Positions 16,537 through 24,674 of a stretch of 64,000 nucleotides of DNA are shown one piece after another. The notes beneath the pieces were generated by a model, which did not search any database, was not told the origin of the DNA, and was given only the letters and a program-made list of their open reading frames with translations. The translations under genes were made by a program, and so were the position numbers. Origin of the DNA: Vagococcus fessus. GTDB taxonomy: Bacteria > Bacillota > Bacilli > Lactobacillales > Vagococcaceae. Within the stretch, counting starts at the first letter, position 1, and each line of letters starts with the position of its first letter. The stretch covers positions 106,612 to 170,611 of the forward strand of contig NZ_NGJY01000004.1 in NCBI RefSeq assembly GCF_003987565.1, given 5' to 3'.

Positions 16537-17721
16537 ATGAAAAATAATAAACAAACTTATAGTTTAGATAACAGGATTGACTATGGTATTATTTTACCTG
16601 TTTTTATTTTAATTTTAATGGGATTAGCAGCTTTATATGTGGCACTTAGTCATAATCCGCTGGTTGAAGCAGTTGGAACGACCATGTTAAAGCAAGTCCT
16701 ATGGGTTTTAATTGGTGGAGTGGCTGTTGTCATTTTAATGCAGTTTAGTTCAAAGTTATTATGGAAGTTGACCCCCTTGTTTTATGTATTGGGTCTGCTC
16801 GTTATGACAGCTTTGATTTGGTTTCATGATGCAGACTTAGCTGCTGTAACCGGTTCACGAAACTGGTTTAACTTTGGAGGATTGATGTTTCAACCGTCAG
16901 AGTTGATGAAGATTGCTTATATTTTAATGTTGGCATATGCTGTGACTCAACATAATTCAAAGTACCCACATACCGTAAAAAATGACTTTATATTAATAGG
17001 GAAAATGGTTTTAACTACCATACCTGTTATTGTATTATTAAAATTTCAACAGGATTTAGGGACAACCTTAGTTTATGTGGCGATTTTAGGTGGCGTATTT
17101 TTAATGTCAGGTATTAGTTGGAAGATTATAATTCCAGCGATTTCGATTTTTGCAATTGTAGCTATAGGCGTTATTTACTTGGTTACAACTGAATCTGGAC
17201 GAGGCTTTTTATACGATGCGGGTGTGAAACAGTATCAATTAGCACGTATTGATTCATGGTTAGATCCGTTCCATGATCCATCAGGAAAATCACTTCAACA
17301 AGCACAAGCTTTAACGGCTATTGGATCAGGTGGATTTTTTGGTAAAGGGTTTAATGTATCTGATGTTCATGTTCCAGTTAGAGAGTCTGATATGATTTTT
17401 ACTGTTATTGGTGAAAACTTTGGGTTTATCGGTGGTGGCTTTATGATTTTAATGTATTTTGTTTTGATTTATCGTATGATTCGTGTTTGTTTTGACACTA
17501 ATAATGAGTTTTACGCGTATATTTCAACAGGGATTATCATGATGATTTTATTCCACGTGTTTGAAAATATTGGCGCTAATATTGGACTACTTCCATTAAC
17601 AGGTATCCCATTACCGTTTGTTAGTCAAGGTGGTTCATCCTTACTGGGGAATATGATAGGTGTTGGTATTATGCTTTCAATGAGGTTTCAAAAAGTAGAC
17701 ATGAAACATGCCCGACGTTAA
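16537..17721 (+). CDS. rodA: SEDS family peptidoglycan polymerase (RodA/FtsW type)
   Basis: A 394-residue polytopic membrane protein with about ten helices. SEDS landmarks: TGSRNWFNFGGLMFQPSE near residue 105, KFQQDLGTT near residue 168 and the C-terminal PLPFVSQGGSS near residue 352. SEDS proteins polymerise lipid II glycan strands with a class B PBP. RodA acts in lateral or peripheral synthesis and FtsW in division; the sequence favours RodA but the split is inferred. No PBP gene is adjacent. A terminator follows. Confidence 0.88.
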   Translation: MKNNKQTYSLDNRIDYGIILPVFILILMGLAALYVALSHNPLVEAVGTTMLKQVLWVLIGGVAVVILMQFSSKLLWKLTPLFYVLGLLVMTALIWFHDADLAAVTGSRNWFNFGGLMFQPSELMKIAYILMLAYAVTQHNSKYPHTVKNDFILIGKMVLTTIPVIVLLKFQQDLGTTLVYVAILGGVFLMSGISWKIIIPAISIFAIVAIGVIYLVTTESGRGFLYDAGVKQYQLARIDSWLDPFHDPSGKSLQQAQALTAIGSGGFFGKGFNVSDVHVPVRESDMIFTVIGENFGFIGGGFMILMYFVLIYRMIRVCFDTNNEFYAYISTGIIMMILFHVFENIGANIGLLPLTGIPLPFVSQGGSSLLGNMIGVGIMLSMRFQKVDMKHARR

Positions 17722-17753
17722 AAAGTCAGAGAATTTTATTCTCTGACTTTTTT
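17721..17753 (+). terminator. Rho-independent terminator after rodA-like gene
   Basis: Thirteen-base stem AAAAGTCAGAGAA / TTCTCTGACTTTT followed by TT. Confidence 0.9.
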
Positions 17754-17831
17754 AATTTCCTTTCAAATAATGAAATATGTTATACTAAATTATCAAGACA
17801 AGAAAAGCTAAATGGGAAAGAGGTAATTCAT

Positions 17832-18188
17832 ATGGTTAATTTTTATTGGTATCCAAAATGTTCAACATGTAAGAAAGCAATTGCGTGGTTAGATGAAAAT
17901 AAAATTGAATACAATCTAATAGACATGATTGAAACACCCCCAGCTAAAGAACAATTAGTCGCTTGGATGGAAGAAAGTCCATTACCAGTACGTCGTTTTT
18001 TTAATACAAGTGGCGTTCGTTATAGAGAACAAGGCCTAAAAACTATCGTCAATGATTTTTCAAATGAAGAGGCGGCAGGTCGTCTGTGTGTAGATGGAAT
18101 GTTGATTAAACGTCCAATCTTAGAAAAAAAAGGAACACCAGTTTTACTTGGGTTTAAAGAAGCAGATTATGAGGCACTGTTAAAGTAG
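17832..18188 (+). CDS. ArsC/Spx family thioredoxin-fold protein
   Basis: A 118-residue protein of the ArsC-like family with a CSTC redox pair at residues 10-13 and the characteristic RRFFNTSG and KRPIL segments. It is probably a glutaredoxin-like reductase rather than the RNA-polymerase-binding Spx, but the sequence alone does not settle this and arsenate reduction is not implied. It lies 32 bases before gcvH; Bacillus subtilis has the same pair (yusI-gcvH), so a link to lipoyl metabolism is possible. Confidence 0.85.
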   Translation: MVNFYWYPKCSTCKKAIAWLDENKIEYNLIDMIETPPAKEQLVAWMEESPLPVRRFFNTSGVRYREQGLKTIVNDFSNEEAAGRLCVDGMLIKRPILEKKGTPVLLGFKEADYEALLK

Positions 18189-18220
18189 TCCATATCATAG
18201 ATTAAGGGAGTACGATTAAA

Positions 18221-18553
18221 ATGAAGAAAATTAATAACAACCAGTTGTGGATCAAAAAAATAAATGATACCTATCGTATTGGCTTAACAAATGTTGGCCA
18301 GGATGATTTTGGTAGTGTGACATTTGTAATGTTACCTAAAATTGGTGATGTTTTAGAAAAAAATGATACCTTTGCTGAGTTAGAGGCTGAAAAAGCTGTA
18401 ACAGAATTAGTTATGCCGTGTAAAGGGACGGTCTGTGAAGTCAATCCGGCGGTTGTTAAAGAAGCCTCAGCTTTAGATAACCCAGTTGAAGAAGAAGCTT
18501 GGTTGATTAGTATTTCAGATGTCTCAGAAGAAGAACTTTCAGCATTAGCTTAA
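18221..18553 (+). CDS. gcvH: Glycine cleavage H-like lipoyl carrier protein
   Basis: A 110-residue lipoyl-domain protein. The lipoylation lysine is in ELEAEKAVTEL near residue 55. GcvP, GcvT and other cleavage-system genes are not in the window. In Firmicutes such GcvH serves as the platform from which LipL passes octanoyl or lipoyl groups to the E2 subunits of 2-oxoacid dehydrogenases; a lipL gene is present at 35930-36784. It is shorter than typical GcvH (about 127 residues), mainly at its ends. It forms an apparent operon with the ArsC-like gene. Confidence 0.9.
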   Translation: MKKINNNQLWIKKINDTYRIGLTNVGQDDFGSVTFVMLPKIGDVLEKNDTFAELEAEKAVTELVMPCKGTVCEVNPAVVKEASALDNPVEEEAWLISISDVSEEELSALA

Positions 18554-18563
18554 AGGTTTTTAT

Positions 18564-18592
18564 TTGACAGATAGCCAGTAGATTGGTAAACT
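18564..18592 (+). promoter_or_regulatory. Promoter of the Met T-box operon
   Basis: Consensus TTGACA (18564-18569), 17-bp spacer, TAAACT (18587-18592), directly upstream of the T-box leader. Confidence 0.75.
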
Positions 18593-18599
18593 TTAAAAA

Positions 18600-18900
18600 A
18601 TTAGATAATCGACACGCTTTGAAAAGAAGAGTACTTATTTGGAAGGTTTAAAGAGAGCCCTGTTAGGTGTGAGTGGGTAACTGAAAGGATAACGAATATG
18701 GTCTTTGAGCAATAATGGGTGAATCATCATGTGATGATAAAGCTATTACGTCCGCACCCGTTAATGTGCAACAGTATCAGACTAATGTCTCGTACTGAAT
18801 GAGGTAGGCACTGTGAAGTGCTTACGAGTCTAAGGTGGTAACACGAAACTATAGCTTTCGTCCTTTGTTTTTTTAAAACAGAGGACGAGGGCTTTTTTTA
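18600..18900 (+). promoter_or_regulatory. T-box riboswitch, methionine-specific, before metN
   Basis: The ~300-base leader has the T-box core AAGGTGGTAACACG (18832-18845), in which TGGT can pair with the ACCA end of uncharged tRNA-Met. At the base of stem I, GCTT...AAAGA pairs with TCTTT GAGC. The specifier loop carries AGAGTA on one side and GAAT-ATG-G on the other, so the specifier codon is ATG (18698-18700). A terminator closes the leader. Uncharged tRNA-Met should favour the antiterminator and turn on methionine uptake. This stretch holds no gene. Confidence 0.92.
18853..18899 (+). terminator. T-box regulated terminator
   Basis: Twelve-base stem AGCTTTCGTCCT (18853-18864) / AGGACGAGGGCT (18882-18893) followed by TTTTTT, the conditional terminator of the T-box. 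Confidence 0.88.
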
Positions 18901-18930
18901 TTATAATAAAGTTAGAAAAGAGGGCTTGGT

Positions 18931-19968
18931 ATGTCATATATAGAATTGCATCAAGTGGCTAAAACATATGCCACGAAATCTGGAACAGTCACAGCATTAA
19001 ATAGTATTGAATTAGCAATAGAGTCAGGGACTATTTTTGGAATAGTAGGCTATTCTGGTGCTGGAAAAAGTACATTATTGAGGTTGCTTAATGGTTTAGA
19101 GCGAGCTTCAGAGGGATCGGTAATAGTTGATAAGCAACTTGTTAGCACGTTAAAGGGCAAGGAACTTCGTGAGTTTAGAAAAGGAATAGGCATGATTTTT
19201 CAACATTTTAATTTATTATGGTCACGTACATTGTTGGAAAATGTTGCGTTACCGTTAGAGTTAATAGGCATTGGAAAAGCTGAGCGATTTGAAAAGGCTA
19301 GAGAACTGTTAGCTCTTGTTGGGTTAGAGGGGAGAGAAGAGGCTTATCCTAGTCAATTATCAGGAGGCCAGAAGCAACGTGTCGGGATTGCAAGAGCTCT
19401 GGCTACAGAACCTAAGCTTCTTCTATGTGACGAAGCTACGAGTGCTCTAGACCCGCAAACGACAAGTGAAACACTAGCATTGCTTGCAGACATCAATAAA
19501 AAATTGGGAGTAACGATTGTTTTAATTACGCATGAAATGGAGGTCATTAGGACGATTTGTCATAAAGTGGCTGTAATGGAACAGGGGAAAATTGTTGAGT
19601 TGGGAGATGTAATGGACGTTTTCAGTCACCCTAAGAAAGAAGTTACGAAACGATTTGTTCAACAAGAAACAGCACCAAGTGGCAGTCAACAAGCAATCGT
19701 TTTAAAAGAGTTAGCTAAAAAATATCCAGAGGGAAAAATTGTGAAATTAACTTTTACTGGTGAGCGCGCCCAAACACCTATTATTTCAAGATTGATTAGG
19801 CATACAGGCGTGGATGTTAATATTATTCAAGGTCAAATTCAACCCACTCAAACGAGTTCGATTGGGACATTAGTATTGGAACTGTTAGGAGAAGAGGAAG
19901 AGTTATTAAAAGCAATTGATATTTTAAATACTCAAGGAATTGGAGTGGAGGTAGCAGAGAATGAATAA
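18931..19968 (+). CDS. metN: Methionine ABC transporter, ATP-binding subunit MetN
   Basis: A 345-residue ATPase with Walker A GYSGAGKST near residue 38, signature LSGGQKQR near 141, and Walker B LLLCDEATS. A C-terminal NIL (ACT-like) domain of about 80 residues (VKLTFTGERAQTPIIS onward) follows, which is typical of MetN and allows feedback inhibition by methionine. It powers import of D/L-methionine. It is controlled by the upstream Met T-box. It overlaps the next gene by 8 bases, indicating coupled translation. Confidence 0.96.
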   Translation: MSYIELHQVAKTYATKSGTVTALNSIELAIESGTIFGIVGYSGAGKSTLLRLLNGLERASEGSVIVDKQLVSTLKGKELREFRKGIGMIFQHFNLLWSRTLLENVALPLELIGIGKAERFEKARELLALVGLEGREEAYPSQLSGGQKQRVGIARALATEPKLLLCDEATSALDPQTTSETLALLADINKKLGVTIVLITHEMEVIRTICHKVAVMEQGKIVELGDVMDVFSHPKKEVTKRFVQQETAPSGSQQAIVLKELAKKYPEGKIVKLTFTGERAQTPIISRLIRHTGVDVNIIQGQIQPTQTSSIGTLVLELLGEEEELLKAIDILNTQGIGVEVAENE

Positions 19969-21481
19969 ATGGATTGAAACGTATTTCAATTTCGAAAAAG
20001 TGAATGGAAAGCAGTTAATAAAGGCAACGTGGGAAACGTTATACATGACAACATTTTCAATGGTAGCAGTTACTATTATTGGTTTAATAGTAGGTTTAAT
20101 TTTATTTTCTTTACAAAAACAGGAATCGAAATTATCGAAAATTTGTTACGCAGTATTATCCGTCTTCACAAATATCTGTCGGTCAATACCTTTTATCATT
20201 TTAATCATTTTACTAATTCCGATTACAAGGCAAGTCTTGGGCACTTTTTTGGGACCGACTGCCGCTATTTTTGCCTTGGTTGTCTCGGCTGCACCATTCT
20301 ATGCTAGATTAGTAGAGATGGCGCTTAGGGAAGTGGATGAAGGTGTATTAGAAGCGTCACGTGCTATGGGAATGACTGGTTTTGAAATCATTCGCAAAAT
20401 ATTATTACCTGAAAGTTTGCCAGCGCTTATATCAGGAGGCACAGTTACAACAATTACAATGATTGGTTTTACTGCAATGGCAGGTGCGATTAATGCCGGT
20501 GGTCTTGGAGGAATAGCTTATCAAGATGGCTTTATGAGAAATAATCTGACAGTGACTTTAGTTGCTACAATTTTACTGTTAGTCATTGTATTTATTGTTC
20601 AAGGTATAGGTGACAGTGTGGTAAAAGCTGTGGATAAACGTCAAAATAAGCAAGAAACAAAAAGTTTAAAGATTTGGGGAGCGATTGGAAGTTTAGCGCT
20701 AGTTGTTCTAATTGGTTTTAGCTTAACAACTAAAACTGAAACAACAGATTTGAAAGTATTAAAAGTGGGCGCTTCGCCGACACCTCACAGTGAGATTTTA
20801 GAGCATGTTAAACCGTTAATGGAAAAGCAAGGCATTCAATTAGAGGTTGTTAAGTTTGATGATTTTATTTTACCTAATAAAGCTTTAGCAGAAAAAGAAA
20901 TAGACGCAAACTACTTTCAGCATGAACCGTTTTATGATTTAGCGGTAGAGGAGAATAGTTATGAATTTGTTAATCAAGGTGCGGTTCATATTGAATTAAT
21001 GGGATTATATTCTAAAAAATGGCGCTCAATCAAAGAGTTACCTAAAGGCGCTACATTACTTGTTAGTAACTCTACAGCAGATTGGGGACGTGTTATTACA
21101 ATTTTAAAAGAAGCTGGTTTGGTAAAAGTAAAGCCGGGGGTTAGTTTGCTTAGCGCGACATTTGATGATATTGTGGATAACCCTAAAAACATTAAATTTA
21201 GCCATCGATTAAATCCAGAGTTATTAACAACTGCTTATGAGAATGACGAAGCTGATTTAATTGCAATCAATGCTAATTATGCGGACACGATTGGGCTATC
21301 ACCTAAAACGGATGGATTATTAGTTGAAAAAGAGCAATCACCTTATGGAAATATTCTTGTTTCACGTAAAGATAATGAAAAGGCAAAAGAAATTCAAACG
21401 TTAAAAAAAGTGATTCATTCAGAGTCTGTAAAAAAATGGATAATGAAAAAATGGGATGGAAAAATCCAGCCACTGGATTAA
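19961..21481 (+). CDS. Fused methionine ABC permease and substrate-binding protein (MetI-MetQ)
   Basis: A 506-residue protein combining two usual subunits. Residues ~1-225 are a MetI-type permease with the EAA loop (EASRAMGMTGFEIIRKILLP). An extra helix follows near residues 233-251 (IWGAIGSLALVVLIGF). Residues ~262-506 are a complete NLPA/MetQ binding domain (LKVGASPTPHSEILEHVKP; NYFQHEPFYD). The binding part has no lipobox cysteine because the extra helix tethers it. A separate metQ is absent. Fused binding domains are known in other importers such as GlnP and OpuABC; for methionine this is less usual. It overlaps metN by 8 bases. Confidence 0.93.
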   Translation: MNKWIETYFNFEKVNGKQLIKATWETLYMTTFSMVAVTIIGLIVGLILFSLQKQESKLSKICYAVLSVFTNICRSIPFIILIILLIPITRQVLGTFLGPTAAIFALVVSAAPFYARLVEMALREVDEGVLEASRAMGMTGFEIIRKILLPESLPALISGGTVTTITMIGFTAMAGAINAGGLGGIAYQDGFMRNNLTVTLVATILLLVIVFIVQGIGDSVVKAVDKRQNKQETKSLKIWGAIGSLALVVLIGFSLTTKTETTDLKVLKVGASPTPHSEILEHVKPLMEKQGIQLEVVKFDDFILPNKALAEKEIDANYFQHEPFYDLAVEENSYEFVNQGAVHIELMGLYSKKWRSIKELPKGATLLVSNSTADWGRVITILKEAGLVKVKPGVSLLSATFDDIVDNPKNIKFSHRLNPELLTTAYENDEADLIAINANYADTIGLSPKTDGLLVEKEQSPYGNILVSRKDNEKAKEIQTLKKVIHSESVKKWIMKKWDGKIQPLD

Positions 21482-21631
21482 ACTGAAAGGTTATTGAACA
21501 CGAAAGTTATATTTAATAGGCTAAAAGATTATATTCTTTGAAATTATTGAATGGAAGAAAAAATAAAATAAAAAAATATAAAGTCACGGTATGTTACTCT
21601 AAAAAAAATGGTACTCTTTTTAACGGAAACT

Positions 21632-21727
21632 AAGGTGTGATAGGAATCAGACCTTGTGTTAAAAAGTGAAAATGAAATAAAACTAAGCTTACTATTTTAA
21701 ATATAAGTAGTTTTATTTCTATTTTTT
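21632..21727 (+). promoter_or_regulatory. Two-hairpin leader with terminator-like element before GT2 gene
   Basis: First hairpin: AAGGTGTGAT / ATCAGACCTT (21632-21655) with tetraloop AGGA and one mismatch. Second: a 12-bp stem GAAATAAAACTA (21674-21685) / TAGTTTTATTTC (21708-21719) followed by TATTTTTT. The second resembles an intrinsic terminator placed directly against the AGGAGG ribosome binding site of the next gene. The arrangement could be an attenuator, or simply the end of the metN transcript; it is AT-rich, so chance pairing is possible. Confidence 0.4.
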
Positions 21728-21738
21728 AGGAGGAACAG

Positions 21739-23010
21739 ATGACTAATATTTTATCAGCCTTGGTTCTATTATCATTTGTAGGAGTCTTTATTTATTTTTT
21801 CTGGAGTGCATTTTTATTTGTATTTCCTAGGCATCGAAATGATTGCTTTAAAATATATGAGCCCTATACGATGTATATCATGATTCCAATGATGAATGAG
21901 TGTTATGTGGCCCGCTCTACGGTGGAGTCATTTTATAAGCATTATCAACAAAAGACAAATGATAATATAACGATTAATCTACTTGTTATTGACGATGGCT
22001 CAGATGATGGGACAACAGAAATTTTAGCGGAATTAGAAGAGAAGTATGAGACGCTTCATGTTTTAAATCGTGTCTTACCTGAAGCTCAAACTGGAAAAGG
22101 CGAAGCACTTAACGCGGGACTTACTTATATTCGTCTTTTAAATGAAACCCCTCTAACTCATACGTTAATTGGTATAATGGATGCAGATGCCTTTATATCT
22201 ATGGACGACTTTGAGAAAGTATTTAATACATTTTTTAGTTATAAAGATATTTCGATGGTTCAGATAACAGTTGGAATGAATAGTACCAAAAAGTGGTTAC
22301 ATATTATGCAAGATATTGAATTTCAATCGTGTAATTATATGATTCAAAATACACGGAATTATTTCGGAAATAGCGCAGCTTCAGGTAATGGTCAATTTTT
22401 CAGATTATCGGATCTTCCTTTAACAGAAGTTTGGGGAAATTCTTTATTAGAAGATTTTGAATCAAGTACAAAGTTGCTTCTACGTGGCAAAAAAACTTAC
22501 TATCTAGAAGATGCAAAAGTTATTCAAGAACCTGTAAGTTCTATCAAGACACTTGTGAAACAAAGAACACGATGGGCGCAAGGTGGTATTGAATGTATTG
22601 GTAAATATAGTGGGGTTATTTTTAAAAGTAAAACGATCCCATTAAGAGCAAAATTAGAAATGTATTTCTATATGTTTCTACCGTTTGTAACAGCGGTCTC
22701 GGTTATTGGTCACGGTGTTGTAATGATGTTACAATTCTATGGAGTAGTAAAAAAAGGATTAGAGTTAAATGGCGTTCTTTTAGTTATTATTATTTTATCG
22801 TTACTGATATCACTGACGATAAGTACCGTATATTGGCGAAGAACAGGATTAAGTTTCCTGCGGTGTTCATTATATGGTTTGACGATTCCTGTGTACAATT
22901 TGACATTAATACCAGTAGCTTATTCGGCTATTTACCGTTATATCACTAATAATAGTACGTGGGAAAAGACGGTACATTTAAATACATCGCAAGAATTAGA
23001 GGAGGCATAA
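21739..23010 (+). CDS. Membrane-embedded family 2 glycosyltransferase, processive type
   Basis: A 423-residue protein: one N-terminal helix (about 5-28), a GT2 domain (~45-300) and about four C-terminal helices. All marks of processive beta-glycosyltransferases (BcsA/HasA/PgaC) are present: VIDDGSDDG near residue 77, the DADAF motif near 150, LLEDFE near 236 and QRTRW near 273. It therefore probably polymerises and exports a polysaccharide. The next gene, 2 bases on, makes UDP-ManNAc from UDP-GlcNAc, suggesting ManNAc or GlcNAc in the product (inference). AGGAGG ribosome binding site. No polymer class can be assigned. Confidence 0.88.
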   Translation: MTNILSALVLLSFVGVFIYFFWSAFLFVFPRHRNDCFKIYEPYTMYIMIPMMNECYVARSTVESFYKHYQQKTNDNITINLLVIDDGSDDGTTEILAELEEKYETLHVLNRVLPEAQTGKGEALNAGLTYIRLLNETPLTHTLIGIMDADAFISMDDFEKVFNTFFSYKDISMVQITVGMNSTKKWLHIMQDIEFQSCNYMIQNTRNYFGNSAASGNGQFFRLSDLPLTEVWGNSLLEDFESSTKLLLRGKKTYYLEDAKVIQEPVSSIKTLVKQRTRWAQGGIECIGKYSGVIFKSKTIPLRAKLEMYFYMFLPFVTAVSVIGHGVVMMLQFYGVVKKGLELNGVLLVIIILSLLISLTISTVYWRRTGLSFLRCSLYGLTIPVYNLTLIPVAYSAIYRYITNNSTWEKTVHLNTSQELEEA

Positions 23011-23011
23011 T

Positions 23012-24124
23012 ATGAAAAAATTGAAAGTTGTGACGTTATTCGGAACTAGACCTGAAGCAATTAAGATGGCACCACTCGTAAAAGAATTGGAAAGTCGTGA
23101 GGAGATTGCATCTGTTGTTATTTCAACAGGTCAACATAAAGAAATGCTACAACAAGTTTTAGATATTTTTGAGATTAGTCCAGATTACGATTTAGAGATT
23201 ATGAGTAAAAAACAAACGCTAGCAGGAATTACCACAGCAATTTTAACCAAACTGACACCTATTTTAGAACAAGAGGGACCAGATGTTATTCTTGTTCATG
23301 GTGATACAACGACAGCCTTAGTAGGTGGACTAACTGCATTTTATAACCAAATTCCAATTGGACATGTCGAAGCGGGATTAAGAACATATGATAAGTATTC
23401 TCCTTTCCCTGAAGAGATGAATCGTCAATTGATTGATCGGTTGGCGGACTATTACTATGCCCCGACACCTGAAAATAAAGAGAGTTTACTTAAAGAGAAT
23501 GTATCTGAAAAAGCTATTATCGTGACTGGAAATACGGCAATTGATGCAATGAGTTATACCGTTGGTAAGACTGACATTAGTGATATTGTTCAAAAAAATA
23601 ATGAAGAGTCTAAGTTGATGGTGTTAACTATGCACAGGCGTGAAAACTTAGGTGAACCAATGAAACAAACACTTAAAGCAATTAGGCAAGTTTTAGATAA
23701 TCATCCAGATTATGAATTAGTTTTTCCAGTTCATTTAAATCCGGTAGTACAAGATATGGCGAAATCTGTTTTAGGGGATCATGACAGAGTGCACTTGATA
23801 AACCCGCTTGATGTAGTTGAGTTTCATAATTTAATCGCACATGCTGAGTTGATTTTATCAGATTCTGGTGGCGTTCAAGAAGAAGCACCTCATTTGAATA
23901 AGCCAGTTCTTGTACTTAGAGAGTCTACAGAGAGAACAGAGGCAGTAACGAGTGGAACAGTTAAGTTAATTGGGACAACTTATGACGGAGTACTTACAGA
24001 AATTGAAGAACTTTTATCTCATCCTGAATCCTATGAAAAAATGGCAGACGCACAGAATCCTTATGGGGACGGGCAAGCAAGTCGACGTATTGTTGACCAC
24101 TTGATTGATTCACTGGGGGAATAA
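23012..24124 (+). CDS. wecB: UDP-N-acetylglucosamine 2-epimerase (non-hydrolysing)
   Basis: A 370-residue GT-B fold enzyme interconverting UDP-GlcNAc and UDP-ManNAc. Motifs: LFGTRPEAIKMAPL near residue 9, VHGDTTTAL near 93, HVEAGLRTYDKYSPFPEE near 112 and the SDSGGVQEEAP UDP-binding loop near 285. AGAGGAGG precedes the start inside the glycosyltransferase end. The two genes form an operon closed by a terminator. UDP-ManNAc serves teichoic-acid linkage units and capsules; pairing with the synthase favours a dedicated polymer. The gene is also called mnaA. Confidence 0.95.
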   Translation: MKKLKVVTLFGTRPEAIKMAPLVKELESREEIASVVISTGQHKEMLQQVLDIFEISPDYDLEIMSKKQTLAGITTAILTKLTPILEQEGPDVILVHGDTTTALVGGLTAFYNQIPIGHVEAGLRTYDKYSPFPEEMNRQLIDRLADYYYAPTPENKESLLKENVSEKAIIVTGNTAIDAMSYTVGKTDISDIVQKNNEESKLMVLTMHRRENLGEPMKQTLKAIRQVLDNHPDYELVFPVHLNPVVQDMAKSVLGDHDRVHLINPLDVVEFHNLIAHAELILSDSGGVQEEAPHLNKPVLVLRESTERTEAVTSGTVKLIGTTYDGVLTEIEELLSHPESYEKMADAQNPYGDGQASRRIVDHLIDSLGE

Positions 24125-24130
24125 TTGACT

Positions 24131-24166
24131 AAACCGCTACTTTTGTTTAAAAGTAGTGGTTTTTTA
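24131..24166 (+). terminator. Rho-independent terminator after wecB
   Basis: Fourteen-base stem AAACCGCTACTTTT / AAAAGTAGTGGTTT with loop GTTT and a T-run. Confidence 0.93.
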
Positions 24167-24287
24167 GTACTAAGAACAGTGTGACCTCTGCTATTGTATA
24201 AGGAAACACAAATCAATAAGTTGCAGTATCCTAAAAAAGCAATTAAACTAGGTTTATTGATAAAAGTTAGTTAATGGGGTGTTATAT

Positions 24288-24674
24288 ATGTATCAAGTGA
24301 TATCGATCTATGGAGAAAATGAACCGTGGTGGTTTTTTGAAGATTGGGAACTGGATATCGTTGAAGAAGAAGTGTTTGAAACACTCGAAGAAGCTAAAGA
24401 GTGTTATTTAAAAAAATTCACCCACTATCATCGTGAATATAGTATGATTAGGGATAAAGAAGACTATTTAGTAGCATTTTGGAATGAAGGAGAACTTCGT
24501 TATTGTGACGATTGCGATGAAGATCTTCAATTATACAAAGGGCTTATGCTTCTGAAAGACTGTAAAAAACTTTCAGATGCTGGAAAGGAACAAGATGAAA
24601 CAGTTAATTATCGCAGAAAAGCCAAGTGTTGCAAGAGACCTGGCCAAAGTATTGGGAGCAACTCAGAAGAGTAA
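24288..24674 (+). CDS. DUF1033 family protein, C-terminus overlapping topB
   Basis: A 128-residue acidic protein of the DUF1033 family (YQVISIYGENEPWWFFEDWE at the N-terminus). Function unknown. The start at 24288 is set by GGGGTG 6 bases upstream; an in-frame GTG at 24279 has no such site. The last ~27 codons run over the start of topB in another frame. They read as a basic tail (YRRKAKCCKRPGQ) unlike the acidic body, so the stop codon of the ancestral gene may have been lost. Confidence 0.82.
   Translation: MYQVISIYGENEPWWFFEDWELDIVEEEVFETLEEAKECYLKKFTHYHREYSMIRDKEDYLVAFWNEGELRYCDDCDEDLQLYKGLMLLKDCKKLSDAGKEQDETVNYRRKAKCCKRPGQSIGSNSEE

Noticed and set aside
17832..18188. Arsenate resistance gene
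   Set aside because: No arsR, arsB or related gene nearby; the ArsC-like fold with CxxC next to gcvH suggests another redox role.
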